Origin: CAYVMD01 sp964452465
Lineage (GTDB): Bacteria > Armatimonadota > JACIXR01
Length of the DNA: 64,000 nucleotides
Direction of reading: 5' to 3'
Assembly (NCBI GenBank): GCA_964452465.1
Contig: CAYVMD010000002.1
Span: 1 to 64,000, forward strand
In this document: positions 17,862 through 26,686 of the stretch, one piece after another
How positions within the stretch are numbered: position 1 is the first letter of the stretch
Layout of the letters: every line of letters begins with the position of its first letter
Notes under the pieces: model-generated
Told to the model about the DNA's origin: nothing
Databases searched by the model: none
What the model saw: the letters and a program-made list of their open reading frames with translations, nothing else
Made by a program: the position numbers and the translations under genes

Positions 17862-19145
17862 ATGGAGACCTTGCTTGTGGGAACAGCCCAGATCGATATA
17901 ACCCCTCCTGTAGGTACCCCTCTGGCAGGGGGAATCTACCCTCGCACCTCCGTGGGCGTTCACGACCCCCTCTATGTAAAGGTGGTGGTTTTGGAGTCCA
18001 AGGGGAAAAGGCTCGCCTATGGCGTCCTCGATCTCTGCGTCCTTCGGAGGGAGGTGATGGACGAGGGGGTAAGGCTGGCAAGCGAATACACGGGTATTCC
18101 CGAGGACCATATCTTCTGGGCTACCAGCCATACCCATTCCGGCCCCTATACCATGCCCCTCTTCGGCTATACCGACGATTGCGTGAACAAAGAATGGCTG
18201 AAAAACCTGCCAGGGAGGTTCGCGGAATGCGTAGCCAAGGCGGATGAGGCGAAAAGACCCGCCAGGATGAGCCACCTGCGCGCCTACAACTACGCCCTTC
18301 CCCTCAATCGTAGGCTTCGCTTTAAGGATGGAAGGGAGATAAACAATTTCCTTTTGGAGAGAGGAGAGGAAAAGTTGCAGTGCATAGGCACCGCAGGCCC
18401 TATCGATCCCGAGATAGGGATCCTCGCCTTCGACGACGAGGAGGGAAACCTGCTCGCGGTGCTCTATAACTTCGCCCTCCATCTCACCACCCATTTCGGA
18501 GATGCCTTCAGCGCCGACTACCCCTTCGTTGTGGAAAGAAGGGTGAAGGAGGCGTTTGGGGAAGGGGTAGCGGTTCTCTTCATGCCGGGAGCGATGGGGG
18601 ATATCAACACCTTTAGGAGCATGGAGGAAACAGGGAACATGCTGGCGGACTCCATAATTCCCAAACTCCTCCAAAGAAAGCCACAAGAGGAAGCCCCCTT
18701 GCTTGCAGGGGCGAAATGCGAGGTAACGGTTCCCTACCGGGACCTCTTTCTGGACTACGAGCAGAGGATAAGGGATAGCCAATGGCCGGAGGATGTGCAG
18801 GAGGTGTTCCGCCAGGAGTTGGAGATAATGAGGAAGCAGGGGATAACCGAGGAAAGGACGCTGATCTCCGCCTGGCGCATTGGGGAGGTGGGATTTGCTG
18901 GACTTCCGGGGGAACTCTTCGTCCAATGGGGCTTGAAGATAAAGGAGGAAAGTCCTTTCCCCTGGACCTATCCCGTTGAGTTATGCGGAGATTACCTCGG
19001 CTATCTCGTCACCGAGAGCGCTTGGAGGGCAGGGGGCTATGAATCTCTCGTAGCCCGAACCGCCAAACCCTCCCCCGAAGGAGTTGGGGTTATGGTCTCC
19101 AAAGCCTTAGACCTCCTCAGGCGCCTCTATTATCAAAGGGATTGA
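17862..19145 (+). CDS. Second neutral/alkaline ceramidase-like protein
   Basis: 427 residues, start after AAAGGAGG. LLVGTAQIDITPPVGTPLAG and FWATSHTHSGPYTMPLFGY (near residue 87) identify the neutral/alkaline ceramidase N-terminal domain family. FMPGAMGDIN corresponds to the catalytic-serine region of ceramidases, but G-A-M-G-D replaces the usual S-N-x-G-D, so the serine nucleophile appears absent. No signal peptide is visible. It is diverged from the copy at 13.2 kb rather than a recent duplicate. Fifteen bases separate it from the Gfo/Idh gene. Function unknown; probably a hydrolase on a released cluster product. Confidence 0.8.
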   Translation: METLLVGTAQIDITPPVGTPLAGGIYPRTSVGVHDPLYVKVVVLESKGKRLAYGVLDLCVLRREVMDEGVRLASEYTGIPEDHIFWATSHTHSGPYTMPLFGYTDDCVNKEWLKNLPGRFAECVAKADEAKRPARMSHLRAYNYALPLNRRLRFKDGREINNFLLERGEEKLQCIGTAGPIDPEIGILAFDDEEGNLLAVLYNFALHLTTHFGDAFSADYPFVVERRVKEAFGEGVAVLFMPGAMGDINTFRSMEETGNMLADSIIPKLLQRKPQEEAPLLAGAKCEVTVPYRDLFLDYEQRIRDSQWPEDVQEVFRQELEIMRKQGITEERTLISAWRIGEVGFAGLPGELFVQWGLKIKEESPFPWTYPVELCGDYLGYLVTESAWRAGGYESLVARTAKPSPEGVGVMVSKALDLLRRLYYQRD

Positions 19146-19206
19146 CGCTGATACTTCAAAGAAAAGGGATTTGCCCTCTGAAAGTGAAGAAGGATTTCCA
19201 AAGAAT

Positions 19207-19235
19207 TTGACAGAACTTAGTTTAAGGAGTAGCAT
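19207..19235 (+). promoter_or_regulatory. Promoter for the DNA methyltransferase
   Basis: TTGACA and TAGCAT separated by 17 bases. Expected start lies about 14 bases before the methyltransferase ATG, which has no convincing ribosome-binding site. This gives the gene its own promoter inside the catabolic cluster. Confidence 0.55.
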
Positions 19236-19255
19236 GAAAATAAGGCATAGTAAAG

Positions 19256-20047
19256 ATGGATGGAAGGCTCTATTATAGCGCCAAAGGGATTCGGATATAT
19301 CAGGATGATTTTTTAACCACTAATTTCGTCGAAGAAGAATCGATCGACTTAATCGTTACCTCTCCCCCCTATAATGTGGACATAAAATATAACTCCTACG
19401 ATGACAAGATTCCATATGATGTTTACCTCGAGTTCACCGAGAAATGGCTCGAGAAGGCTTACAAGCTTTTAAGGGAAGATGGGCGTTTGTGTCTAAACAT
19501 TCCCTTAGATAAAAACAAGGGAGGACAGCAAAGCGTATATGCCGATATCGTAAGTATAGCCAAAAAGATCGGTTGGAAATACCATTCCACGATTATTTGG
19601 AACGAGCAAAATATATCTAAAAGAACTGCCTGGGGGTCTTGGCTTTCGGCAGCAGCTCCTTATGTGATTGCCCCTGTGGAGATGATAGTCGTTCTATATA
19701 AAAAGAGATGGAAGAAAACGAGCGGAACGAGGATATCGGACATCACAAGGGAGGAATTCATAGAATGGACAAATGGGGTATGGAGTTTTATGGGTGAAAG
19801 CAAGACAAGGGTAAAGCATCCAGCCCCCTTCCCTGTTGAACTTCCCAAAAGATGTATAAAGTTGTTCTCCTTCGTAGGGGATACCGTGCTTGATCCCTTC
19901 TTAGGAAGCGGTTCGACCTTGATTGCGTGTGTTTTGACGAACAGGAAAGGGATAGGTATCGAGATCGATGAAAGATATTGTGAAATTGCAAGGCAAAGGC
20001 TCCTACAAGAATCTTACCTATTGATAGAGGAGGCACAAATACAATAA
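19256..20047 (+). CDS. Beta-class DNA methyltransferase (N4-C or N6-A)
   Basis: 263 residues. The catalytic motif IV TSPPYN at about residue 36 comes before the AdoMet-binding motif I DPFLGSGS near residue 223, the order of the beta class. Motif X-like text is absent at the N-terminus. TSPPY proteins methylate N4 of cytosine or N6 of adenine. The region is AT-rich compared with its neighbours and uses ATA, AAA and AGA codons freely, suggesting transfer. No restriction endonuclease is intact nearby; only a short decayed frame follows. Role may be orphan epigenetic marking or the survivor of a lost restriction system. Confidence 0.88.
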   Translation: MDGRLYYSAKGIRIYQDDFLTTNFVEEESIDLIVTSPPYNVDIKYNSYDDKIPYDVYLEFTEKWLEKAYKLLREDGRLCLNIPLDKNKGGQQSVYADIVSIAKKIGWKYHSTIIWNEQNISKRTAWGSWLSAAAPYVIAPVEMIVVLYKKRWKKTSGTRISDITREEFIEWTNGVWSFMGESKTRVKHPAPFPVELPKRCIKLFSFVGDTVLDPFLGSGSTLIACVLTNRKGIGIEIDERYCEIARQRLLQESYLLIEEAQIQ

Positions 20048-20050
20048 ATA

Positions 20051-20239
20051 ATGGACAAACCCTATGCTCGGAGCATAATCTACTCAAGAAAAATTACTCG
20101 CAAACAGAATTTGGCAAGAGATTTATTTTAAAATTATGAAGCTCTTGAGAAAAACGATGAAAGGATGGCCAAATTTTGCAAGGAGATCCTCGATGTTTAT
20201 AAAAAGTACAGGGTCAACAATCATATAAAAGAGGAATGA
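20051..20239 (+). pseudogene. Short decayed frame after the methyltransferase
   Basis: One frame reads MDKPYARSIIYSRKITRKQN then LARDLF, a stop, and continues NYEALEKNDERMAKFCKEIL followed by DVYKKYRVNNHIKEE and a final stop. The two halves are protein-like (amphipathic, K/E-rich) and share the AT-rich composition of the methyltransferase. A reasonable guess is the remains of the cognate restriction enzyme or another partner; no family is recognisable. Overlapping here, 20176-20203 also looks like a promoter. Confidence 0.35.
20176..20203 (+). promoter_or_regulatory. Candidate promoter for the DUF4838 genes
   Basis: TTGCAA and TATAAA separated by 16 bases, about 60 bases before the DUF4838 start. 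It would restart transcription after the methyltransferase insertion. Confidence 0.35.
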
Positions 20240-20266
20240 AACAAAAATGAAAGGAGGTTGGTAGGA

Positions 20267-22645
20267 ATGATGAAGGTTCTGCTTGGGGTTTGCGCCCTAT
20301 GCTTCATGCTGGGGACCCAGGCGAATGCGGGTATCACGCTTGCCAAGGATGGAAAGGCGCTCCTTCCCATCCTCATCCAACCAGGCGCCACGGAGCCGGA
20401 ACGCTATTCCGCTGAGGAGCTCGCCAACCATCTCCGCGAGATCACGGGAGCGGTCTTCGAAATAAAGGAAATCCCCGAAGGGCAGGTTCCCAAATCGGGC
20501 ATCATCATAGGTCCTGGTCATTTGGCTCAAGCGATCTTTCCGGAGGTGGATCTGCCCAAGTTCGGAGGGGAGGAGCTGACCATCCTCACCAAGGGGGATT
20601 ATCTGCTCTTAGCAGGGGGACGTCCTCGAGGCACCTTATATGCGGTTTATCGTTTCCTCAGCCAGCAGTGCGGGGTGCGTTGGTGGACTCCCTGGGCTAC
20701 ATATATCCCTAAAAAGAAGACACTAACCCTCCCCAATCTCTCCATCCGGGAGAAACCCGCCTTCGAATACCGAGAGCCCTTCTGGTATCCCGCATTTGAC
20801 GGCGATTGGGCAGCCCGCAACCTCTGCAATGGAAATACCCAGCGTTTGACGCAGAAGCACGGTGGGAAGATCATCTACAAGGGCTTCGTCCATACCTTCT
20901 ATTGGCTTGTCCCTCCCCAGGAATATTTCGATAAGCATCCCGAATGGTTCAGCTTGATAAATGGAAAACGCCAATGGGAGCATGCCCAACTTTGCTGCAC
21001 AAATCCCGAATTGCGGGATTTCCTCACGGAGAGGGTAAGGCAATGGTTGAGGGAATCTCCCGAGGCGAGCATAATCTCCATCTCCCAGAACGATTGGGTA
21101 GGGAACTGCCAATGTGAGAACTGTCGTGCCCTGGATGAGAGGGAAGGCACTCCTGCTGCCTCGGTTCTGGATATGGTTAACGATATCGCTCAAAGGTTGG
21201 AGAAGGAGTTCCCCAATGTTGCTTTCGATACCCTTGCCTATTGGTACACCCGCAAGCCCACAAGGACGATCAAGCCCCGTCCCAATGTGATAATTCGCCT
21301 CTGCTCCATCGAATGCAATTTCGCTCAGCCCCTTGACCATCCGAGCAATAAGTCCTTCGCCGACGATATCAGAGGATGGTCGCAACTAACCAATAGGCTC
21401 TATATCTGGGATTACACCACCGATTTCGTGAATTATGTCCAGCCCCATCCCAACTGGTTCGTGCTCGGCCCCAACCTCCGCTTCTTCCATAAACACGGCG
21501 TGAGGGGCGTCTTCGAGCAGGGTGCCTATCAATCCCATGGGGCGGAGTTCGCCGAGTTGAGGGCTTGGCTCCTCGCCCAACTCCTCTGGAATCCCTATCA
21601 GGACGACGAAAAATTGATAGACGAATTCCTTAGGGGCTACTATGGCAAGGCAGCTCCCTACATCAGGCGATATATGGAATTGATGCACGAGTCAGCGAAG
21701 GATTATTATCTGGGCTGTTTCACCCCCGCCAATGCTCCTTTCTTCAACTTCGAGACATTGAGCAAAGCGGAGAAACTGTGGCAGCAGGCGGAATCCGCTG
21801 TGAAGGACGATCCCCAGATCCTTTGGCGGGTGAGGCAAGCTCATATGCCTGTCTATTATGCCTTCCTCAACAACTGGGCTAAATTGAGGATAGAGTGTGC
21901 TCGGGCTGGGGCACAGTGGCCTTTGTCCCTCTCCCGTAAGGAGGTAGCGGAGACCTGGCTTAAAGTGGTGACGGGTCCTGGCCCGGAGGGCTGGACTCCC
22001 CTTACCCATGTAAACGAGGGCGGGTTAACTCCCCAGCAGTTCGTCCAACGCTTTTTGACGGAGGAGGCGCTTAAGGAGGAGGCAGAACTAGCTCGGCTAC
22101 CTCTCCGCATTCCCAAGGAGACCCCTCCTCCCACTGATATCCCCAACTTCGTCCCTGCGAAAGCGATCGAAGTGCAGGAGGACAAGATGAACATCGCCGA
22201 GCCGGGGACTTTGGGCAACTATACCGTGGATCGCAAAGCCTCCGATTACTTGGCGGTTTGGATGCCCGGCTGGCACCACGAGTGGGCTTGCTCCATCCCT
22301 TGGAAGGCTCTGCCGAATAAGGCGCAAAAGGGGCGCTGGAGGGTCTACGCCCTGATAAGGGTAGCCAAGAAGGAGGGGGTTGACCCCGAAAAGATAGCGA
22401 TATGGGCGGGAGTGTATAATGGGGAGGAAAAGCAGAACAGGGCGGAGGTAAGGATCCCCATAAAAGAGACGAGCGAGGACGCCTATAAGGCATATCTCTT
22501 AGGGGTTGTGGAAGCCCATCCCAACCAATATATCTGGATAGCCCCCGGAGGGGGAGGATTAGAGGCACCCCCTCGCCTTTCCCCCGGGCAAGGAAACATA
22601 GAGGGGATCTGGGTGGATAGAGTGTATCTCTTGCCCGCCGAATGA
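20267..22645 (+). CDS. Secreted DUF4838 glycosidase-like protein
   Basis: About 792 residues; start at 20267 with AAAGGAGG nine bases upstream and a signal peptide (MMKVLLGVCALCFMLGTQANA). Residues about 20-160 form the alpha/beta N-terminal domain shared with GH67 and GH20 enzymes (YSAEELANHLREITGA, GTLYAVYRFLSQQCGVRWW). The DUF4838 barrel follows, with SISQNDWVGNCQCENCRALD (paired CxxC) and a YWYTRKPTRTIKPRPNV strand. The family is glucuronidase-related in fold but has no established activity. A C-terminal sandwich is present from about residue 640. It is nine bases before a second, larger family member. Confidence 0.82.
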   Translation: MMKVLLGVCALCFMLGTQANAGITLAKDGKALLPILIQPGATEPERYSAEELANHLREITGAVFEIKEIPEGQVPKSGIIIGPGHLAQAIFPEVDLPKFGGEELTILTKGDYLLLAGGRPRGTLYAVYRFLSQQCGVRWWTPWATYIPKKKTLTLPNLSIREKPAFEYREPFWYPAFDGDWAARNLCNGNTQRLTQKHGGKIIYKGFVHTFYWLVPPQEYFDKHPEWFSLINGKRQWEHAQLCCTNPELRDFLTERVRQWLRESPEASIISISQNDWVGNCQCENCRALDEREGTPAASVLDMVNDIAQRLEKEFPNVAFDTLAYWYTRKPTRTIKPRPNVIIRLCSIECNFAQPLDHPSNKSFADDIRGWSQLTNRLYIWDYTTDFVNYVQPHPNWFVLGPNLRFFHKHGVRGVFEQGAYQSHGAEFAELRAWLLAQLLWNPYQDDEKLIDEFLRGYYGKAAPYIRRYMELMHESAKDYYLGCFTPANAPFFNFETLSKAEKLWQQAESAVKDDPQILWRVRQAHMPVYYAFLNNWAKLRIECARAGAQWPLSLSRKEVAETWLKVVTGPGPEGWTPLTHVNEGGLTPQQFVQRFLTEEALKEEAELARLPLRIPKETPPPTDIPNFVPAKAIEVQEDKMNIAEPGTLGNYTVDRKASDYLAVWMPGWHHEWACSIPWKALPNKAQKGRWRVYALIRVAKKEGVDPEKIAIWAGVYNGEEKQNRAEVRIPIKETSEDAYKAYLLGVVEAHPNQYIWIAPGGGGLEAPPRLSPGQGNIEGIWVDRVYLLPAE

Positions 22646-22654
22646 GGAATTCCC

Positions 22655-25600
22655 ATGGTTCGGGGGGCAGTTGCCGTCCTTCTCTGTAGCCTCCTTGCCT
22701 TGGGGACGGATTTCGAGATAGTAAGGGATGGGAAGCCTAGAGCGACCATCGTCATCTCCTCCCGTCCAACCCACTCCGCCAGTTTCTCTGCCTGGGAGTT
22801 ACAATACCACATTCAGAAGATAACCGGTGCCACCCTTCCCGTGGTAACCGATGCCTCACCCGTGAAGGGAAACCTCATCCTCGTGGGAGAAAGCGCCCTA
22901 ACCCGCAGTTTGGGGCTCTCCTCTCAGGCTCTTAAGGAGCAGGAATACATCATAAAATTCCTCCCCAATGCCCTCGTCCTCATGGGAAAGGACGAGCCCC
23001 AAACCTTACCCCTCGTTAAGCTCCACGGCGGTATCCGTTGGGAGCAGGGGCGCTTCGGCAAAGGATTGGCTTTCAACGCCAGGGATACCTATTTTACCGT
23101 GGAGGGCTTCCCCTTCTCCGATGAGGAGGGCTCCTTTTCGCTTTGGATCTATCCCTCTGGGGAAAGCCAAGGAGAGGGAACGCTCCTTCGCATTGAGGGT
23201 TACGATCCCTGGACCTACCATATCCTCAGTTGGATTCCTCCCGATAGGGTCCGCTACTCCTCCTACGATGGCAAGGATGTTCATAGCATAGAATCGCCTT
23301 CCCTTTCCCAGGGCTGGCACCACATACTTGCCACCTACAGCCTCAAGGAGGGGAAGATGCGCCTCTACATCGATGGACAACCCGTGGGGGAAACTTCCTA
23401 TGCCAAAACCTCCTGTGCGGGCGCGCCATTGAAGGTCGGCGCCTTCCCTCCAAGCCCTGAGGATGTTCGCAATGCCTACGCCGGCATAATAGACGAGATA
23501 AGGATCACCAATGCTCCCACTACGCCCAGCGAGACTTTCTCCCAAACTCCTCCCACTCTCGACGAGCACACCGTCCTCCTCATCCATCTCGATGAAGGGC
23601 AGGGGATTCCCAAGGCGACGAGCGCCGTGCCCTACCTTACCCCCAATCCGCCTCCCTTCTATGAATATCAAGCACAGGGGACCTCCTATGCGGTGCATGA
23701 CTTTCTGGAGCGCTTCTGCGATGTCCGCTGGTATTCCCCAGGCGAGCTCGGGATGGTCTATCCCCGGACCAAAACCCTGAAGGTGAAGCCCAAGGATATA
23801 AAGCGTCGACCTGCTTTCCTCTGGCGTTCCCTTTGGCCTCCCTTTGCCTTTGGCATCTTGGAGAATCTATGGGGACATCCTACCCCTCAGGAGGTGCAGG
23901 TCTTCCTCGCTCGCCTTAAGGCTGGCGGCGAGAAATACGCCTGCAACCATTCCTTCTATGGCTATTACGATCGCTTCCTCAAGACCCACCCCGAGTGGTT
24001 CGCCAAGGGTTACGAAGGGCAACCCCCTCAGATGTGCTACTCCAACCCTAACTTCATCAACCAGGTGGTGCAAGATGCGAGGGATTACTTTGATGGGAAG
24101 GGCTTACATCCAGGTGCTCAGGCAGCGGGTGATTACTTCGGGCTCGTGCCGATGGATAACAACTCCTGGTGTAAGTGCGAAGAGTGCCAAGCGCAACTCG
24201 ATCCCACCCAGAGGAACGCGTTCTTCGCCAATGGCTATGCTAGCGATTACATCTTCGGATTCGTAAGCAAAGTGGCAAAAGAGGTGCAGAAGAGCCATCC
24301 AGGTAAATTCATCTCCTGCCTCGCTTATTGGGAATACTCCTATTATCCCAAACGAGTGAAGCTACCGCCCAATGTTTCCGTCCAGATGTGCCTCCACATT
24401 CGCAACTGGCCCTGGGATCCCCCCATGATGCAGAACGACCTTTCCTTCTACAGGGATTGGGTGACGAAGGAGAAGGGAAGGAGGCTCTTCCTCTGGCTCT
24501 ATTACTGCTTCCCCGAAGAGGTGGCGATGAACGGTGGCTTCCATTGTTTCCCCGGCTTCTTCGCCCACTTCGCGAGCAAGCAGTTCAAGATGTTCGCCAA
24601 GGACGGCATCAGGGGAGTATTCCTCAACGGATTGGGTGAACTTGTGGATACCTATGTAACCCTCAAACTCTTGGACGATCCCAACCTCAATGTGGATGCG
24701 CTACTCGATGAGTTCTTCTCCCGCTACTACGGACCGGCGGGTGAGCCCTTGAAGAAGTTTTACAGATTGGTAGAGGAGACATACTGCAATCCCCTGAATT
24801 ACCCCGAGGAGGTGCGCACGGGAAAGGTCCATGTGCATCAAACCGAGGAGATGGCTTGGGGCTATCTGGGAACTGAGGAGAGAATGAGGAAGTTGGGCGA
24901 ACTGATGGAGGAAGCCAAGAGGTTAGCAAAGGGAGAGGTAGAAAGGAAAAGGGTGGAGATGTGGGAGGAGGGCATCTGGCGGTATATGGTGGAGGGAAGG
25001 GAGAGGTTCTTGAGGAAGAAGGAAGTGGAGGAGAAAAAGAAGGCATACGAGGGAGAGCGCCAAAAATTAATGGGGGAGGAACCCCCATCCCTCCGCATAC
25101 CGTTCTCTTCCCCTTCCGGTGGCAATCCGGATAAGGTGGATTGGAATGAGGCGGTATCGCTGGGAAGGTGGTGGACGGTGGATGGATACCCCACGGAGAG
25201 GAGGATAGAGGGAAAGATAATCCGCGATCGGGAATATCTCTATATCCGTTTGGAGGAAGCTTTGGATACCAAAAACCTCGCCAATAGCCCCGACATCTGG
25301 TCGGGGGACGATTGGGAGATATTCCTCTCCGCGGGGAAAAAGCCCCCTTATTATCAGATAGGGGTGGCGCCGGATGGAAGGGTCGCCTCCTTTCTCTACC
25401 GGGAGAGGCGAGGCAGGGGAGAGGAGTGGGCTTCCAATGTGAGGGTAACCTCCAAAATGGAGCCCGATAGATGGTTGGTGTTGATCGCCCTCCCATTGTC
25501 ATCCCTTCCCATTTCTCCCAATGGGGAAGCCTTCGCCAATTTCTATCGGGCATCCTTCACTCAGGATGACCTGCGTATGAGGGAACTCCTCGCCTGGAGC

Positions 25601-25660
25601 CCCAACTTCGTCCTAGACTTCCACAACCTCGATAGAATGGGGAGGTTGATATTGCAATAG
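22655..25660 (+). CDS. DUF4838 protein with inserted LamG and C-terminal CBM9-like domains
   Basis: 1001 residues with a signal peptide (MVRGAVAVLLCSLLALG). The GH67-like N-terminal domain (SAWELQYHIQKITGATLPVV) is interrupted near residue 115 by a laminin-G/concanavalin-like domain of about 200 residues: GKGLAFNARDTYFTVEG, GSFSLWIYP, GWHHILATYS, MRLYIDGQPVGE. The host domain then resumes (SYAVHDFLERFCDVRWYSPG). The DUF4838 barrel follows (WCKCEECQAQLD, CLAYWEYSYYPKRV). The C-terminal 160 residues resemble CBM9-like sandwiches (YLYIRLEEALD, DDWEIFLSAG). Secreted carbohydrate-active enzyme with two added binding modules; reaction unknown. Nine bases after its smaller paralogue and three before the URO-D-like gene. 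Confidence 0.8.
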   Translation: MVRGAVAVLLCSLLALGTDFEIVRDGKPRATIVISSRPTHSASFSAWELQYHIQKITGATLPVVTDASPVKGNLILVGESALTRSLGLSSQALKEQEYIIKFLPNALVLMGKDEPQTLPLVKLHGGIRWEQGRFGKGLAFNARDTYFTVEGFPFSDEEGSFSLWIYPSGESQGEGTLLRIEGYDPWTYHILSWIPPDRVRYSSYDGKDVHSIESPSLSQGWHHILATYSLKEGKMRLYIDGQPVGETSYAKTSCAGAPLKVGAFPPSPEDVRNAYAGIIDEIRITNAPTTPSETFSQTPPTLDEHTVLLIHLDEGQGIPKATSAVPYLTPNPPPFYEYQAQGTSYAVHDFLERFCDVRWYSPGELGMVYPRTKTLKVKPKDIKRRPAFLWRSLWPPFAFGILENLWGHPTPQEVQVFLARLKAGGEKYACNHSFYGYYDRFLKTHPEWFAKGYEGQPPQMCYSNPNFINQVVQDARDYFDGKGLHPGAQAAGDYFGLVPMDNNSWCKCEECQAQLDPTQRNAFFANGYASDYIFGFVSKVAKEVQKSHPGKFISCLAYWEYSYYPKRVKLPPNVSVQMCLHIRNWPWDPPMMQNDLSFYRDWVTKEKGRRLFLWLYYCFPEEVAMNGGFHCFPGFFAHFASKQFKMFAKDGIRGVFLNGLGELVDTYVTLKLLDDPNLNVDALLDEFFSRYYGPAGEPLKKFYRLVEETYCNPLNYPEEVRTGKVHVHQTEEMAWGYLGTEERMRKLGELMEEAKRLAKGEVERKRVEMWEEGIWRYMVEGRERFLRKKEVEEKKKAYEGERQKLMGEEPPSLRIPFSSPSGGNPDKVDWNEAVSLGRWWTVDGYPTERRIEGKIIRDREYLYIRLEEALDTKNLANSPDIWSGDDWEIFLSAGKKPPYYQIGVAPDGRVASFLYRERRGRGEEWASNVRVTSKMEPDRWLVLIALPLSSLPISPNGEAFANFYRASFTQDDLRMRELLAWSPNFVLDFHNLDRMGRLILQ

Positions 25661-25663
25661 GAG

Positions 25664-26653
25664 ATGACATCCCGAGAGAGAGTTAAGAGGGCGGTTTTGT
25701 TCCAGAAGCCAGACAGGGTGCCTTATGATTTGCCCCCTCCTTGGGGTAGCGATTTCCTTTGGGTGGGATGCGATCCCGATCCCGAGTGGCAACCTCGGAT
25801 AAGCACGCCGACGAGATGGGAGGACGAGTGGGGGTGCATCTGGGAGCGCCTGCCCGGAGACGACAAAACCATGGGGCAGGTGAGGTTCCATCCTTTGGAG
25901 GACTATGGGAAACTCGCTACCTACAGATTCCCCAATTACGCGAAGAAGGGAAGGTATGAAAGGGCAAAGCGAGTAGTGGATGAGAACGCAGGGGAGAAGT
26001 TCGTCCTCGCTGATATCCCCCTGAGCCTCATCCATAGGCTGGAGTATCTGCGAGGGCATGAAGCCGCCTGGACCGATCCCTATCTTTATCCCAAGGAACT
26101 GGATAAACTCCTGGACATGATCTGCGAGATAAGCATGACCGCCATCGAGAGGTTCGCCGAGATAGGGGTGGATGGGATAATCTCCGCCGATGATTGGGGC
26201 TTGCAGGATCGGTTGATGGTTAGGCCGGAGATATGGATGGAGGTCTGGCAGCCCAAATATAAGAAGGTCTACTCCTTCGCAAGAAGCAAAGGACTTTTGA
26301 CCTTCCTCCACAGTTGTGGCTATATCGTGGATATCCTGGAGGGATTGATAGATGCTCAATTGAATGTCATTCAAATGGACCAGCAGGAGAATATGGGAGT
26401 GGAGCGGTTGGGCAAGCTTTTCGGGGGGAGGCTTTGCTTTTGGTGCCCCGTGGATATCCAGAATACAATGGTGCGGGGAACGGTAGAGGATGTGAGGAAT
26501 TACGCCAAGAACCTGATAGACACCTTCGGTAGGTTCAACGGAGGCTTCATCGCCAAGTGGTATCCCTCTCCTCAGGCGGTAGGGCACTCCTGGGAGAAAA
26601 TAAAGGCGATGGCGGAGGTCTTTGTCGAATACGGCGCCCAGGTGTATAAATGA
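25664..26653 (+). CDS. Uroporphyrinogen decarboxylase-family protein
   Basis: 329 residues. MTSRERVKRAVLFQKPDRVP is the classic opening of URO-D-superfamily proteins outside haem synthesis; GVDGIISADDWGLQDRLMV, LTFLHSCGYI (the cysteine-histidine area used as zinc ligands in methyltransferase relatives) and the barrel ending fit. True HemE residues are not evident and no haem genes are nearby. Such proteins are common beside sugar and secreted-hydrolase genes in several candidate phyla; demethylation or corrinoid methyl transfer is a fair guess only. Cytoplasmic, three bases after the DUF4838 gene, and last in the plus-strand cluster. The gap after it is filled by an insertion-element relic. 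Confidence 0.82.
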   Translation: MTSRERVKRAVLFQKPDRVPYDLPPPWGSDFLWVGCDPDPEWQPRISTPTRWEDEWGCIWERLPGDDKTMGQVRFHPLEDYGKLATYRFPNYAKKGRYERAKRVVDENAGEKFVLADIPLSLIHRLEYLRGHEAAWTDPYLYPKELDKLLDMICEISMTAIERFAEIGVDGIISADDWGLQDRLMVRPEIWMEVWQPKYKKVYSFARSKGLLTFLHSCGYIVDILEGLIDAQLNVIQMDQQENMGVERLGKLFGGRLCFWCPVDIQNTMVRGTVEDVRNYAKNLIDTFGRFNGGFIAKWYPSPQAVGHSWEKIKAMAEVFVEYGAQVYK

Positions 26654-26686
26654 GGCATGCCATCCAAGAATGATTCCTTATTTAAA

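Noticed and set aside
17795..18926. Long minus-strand frame of over 400 codons opposite the second ceramidase-like gene
   Set aside because: It is a shadow of the GC-rich codon structure; the plus-strand protein has clear family motifs and a ribosome-binding site.
13244..19145. Recent duplication of the ceramidase-like gene
   Set aside because: The two copies differ in length, motifs and most residues, so they are old paralogues or separate acquisitions.
25613..26587. Long minus-strand frame opposite the URO-D-like gene
   Set aside because: Shadow frame; no start signal or domain, whereas the plus strand encodes a recognisable protein.
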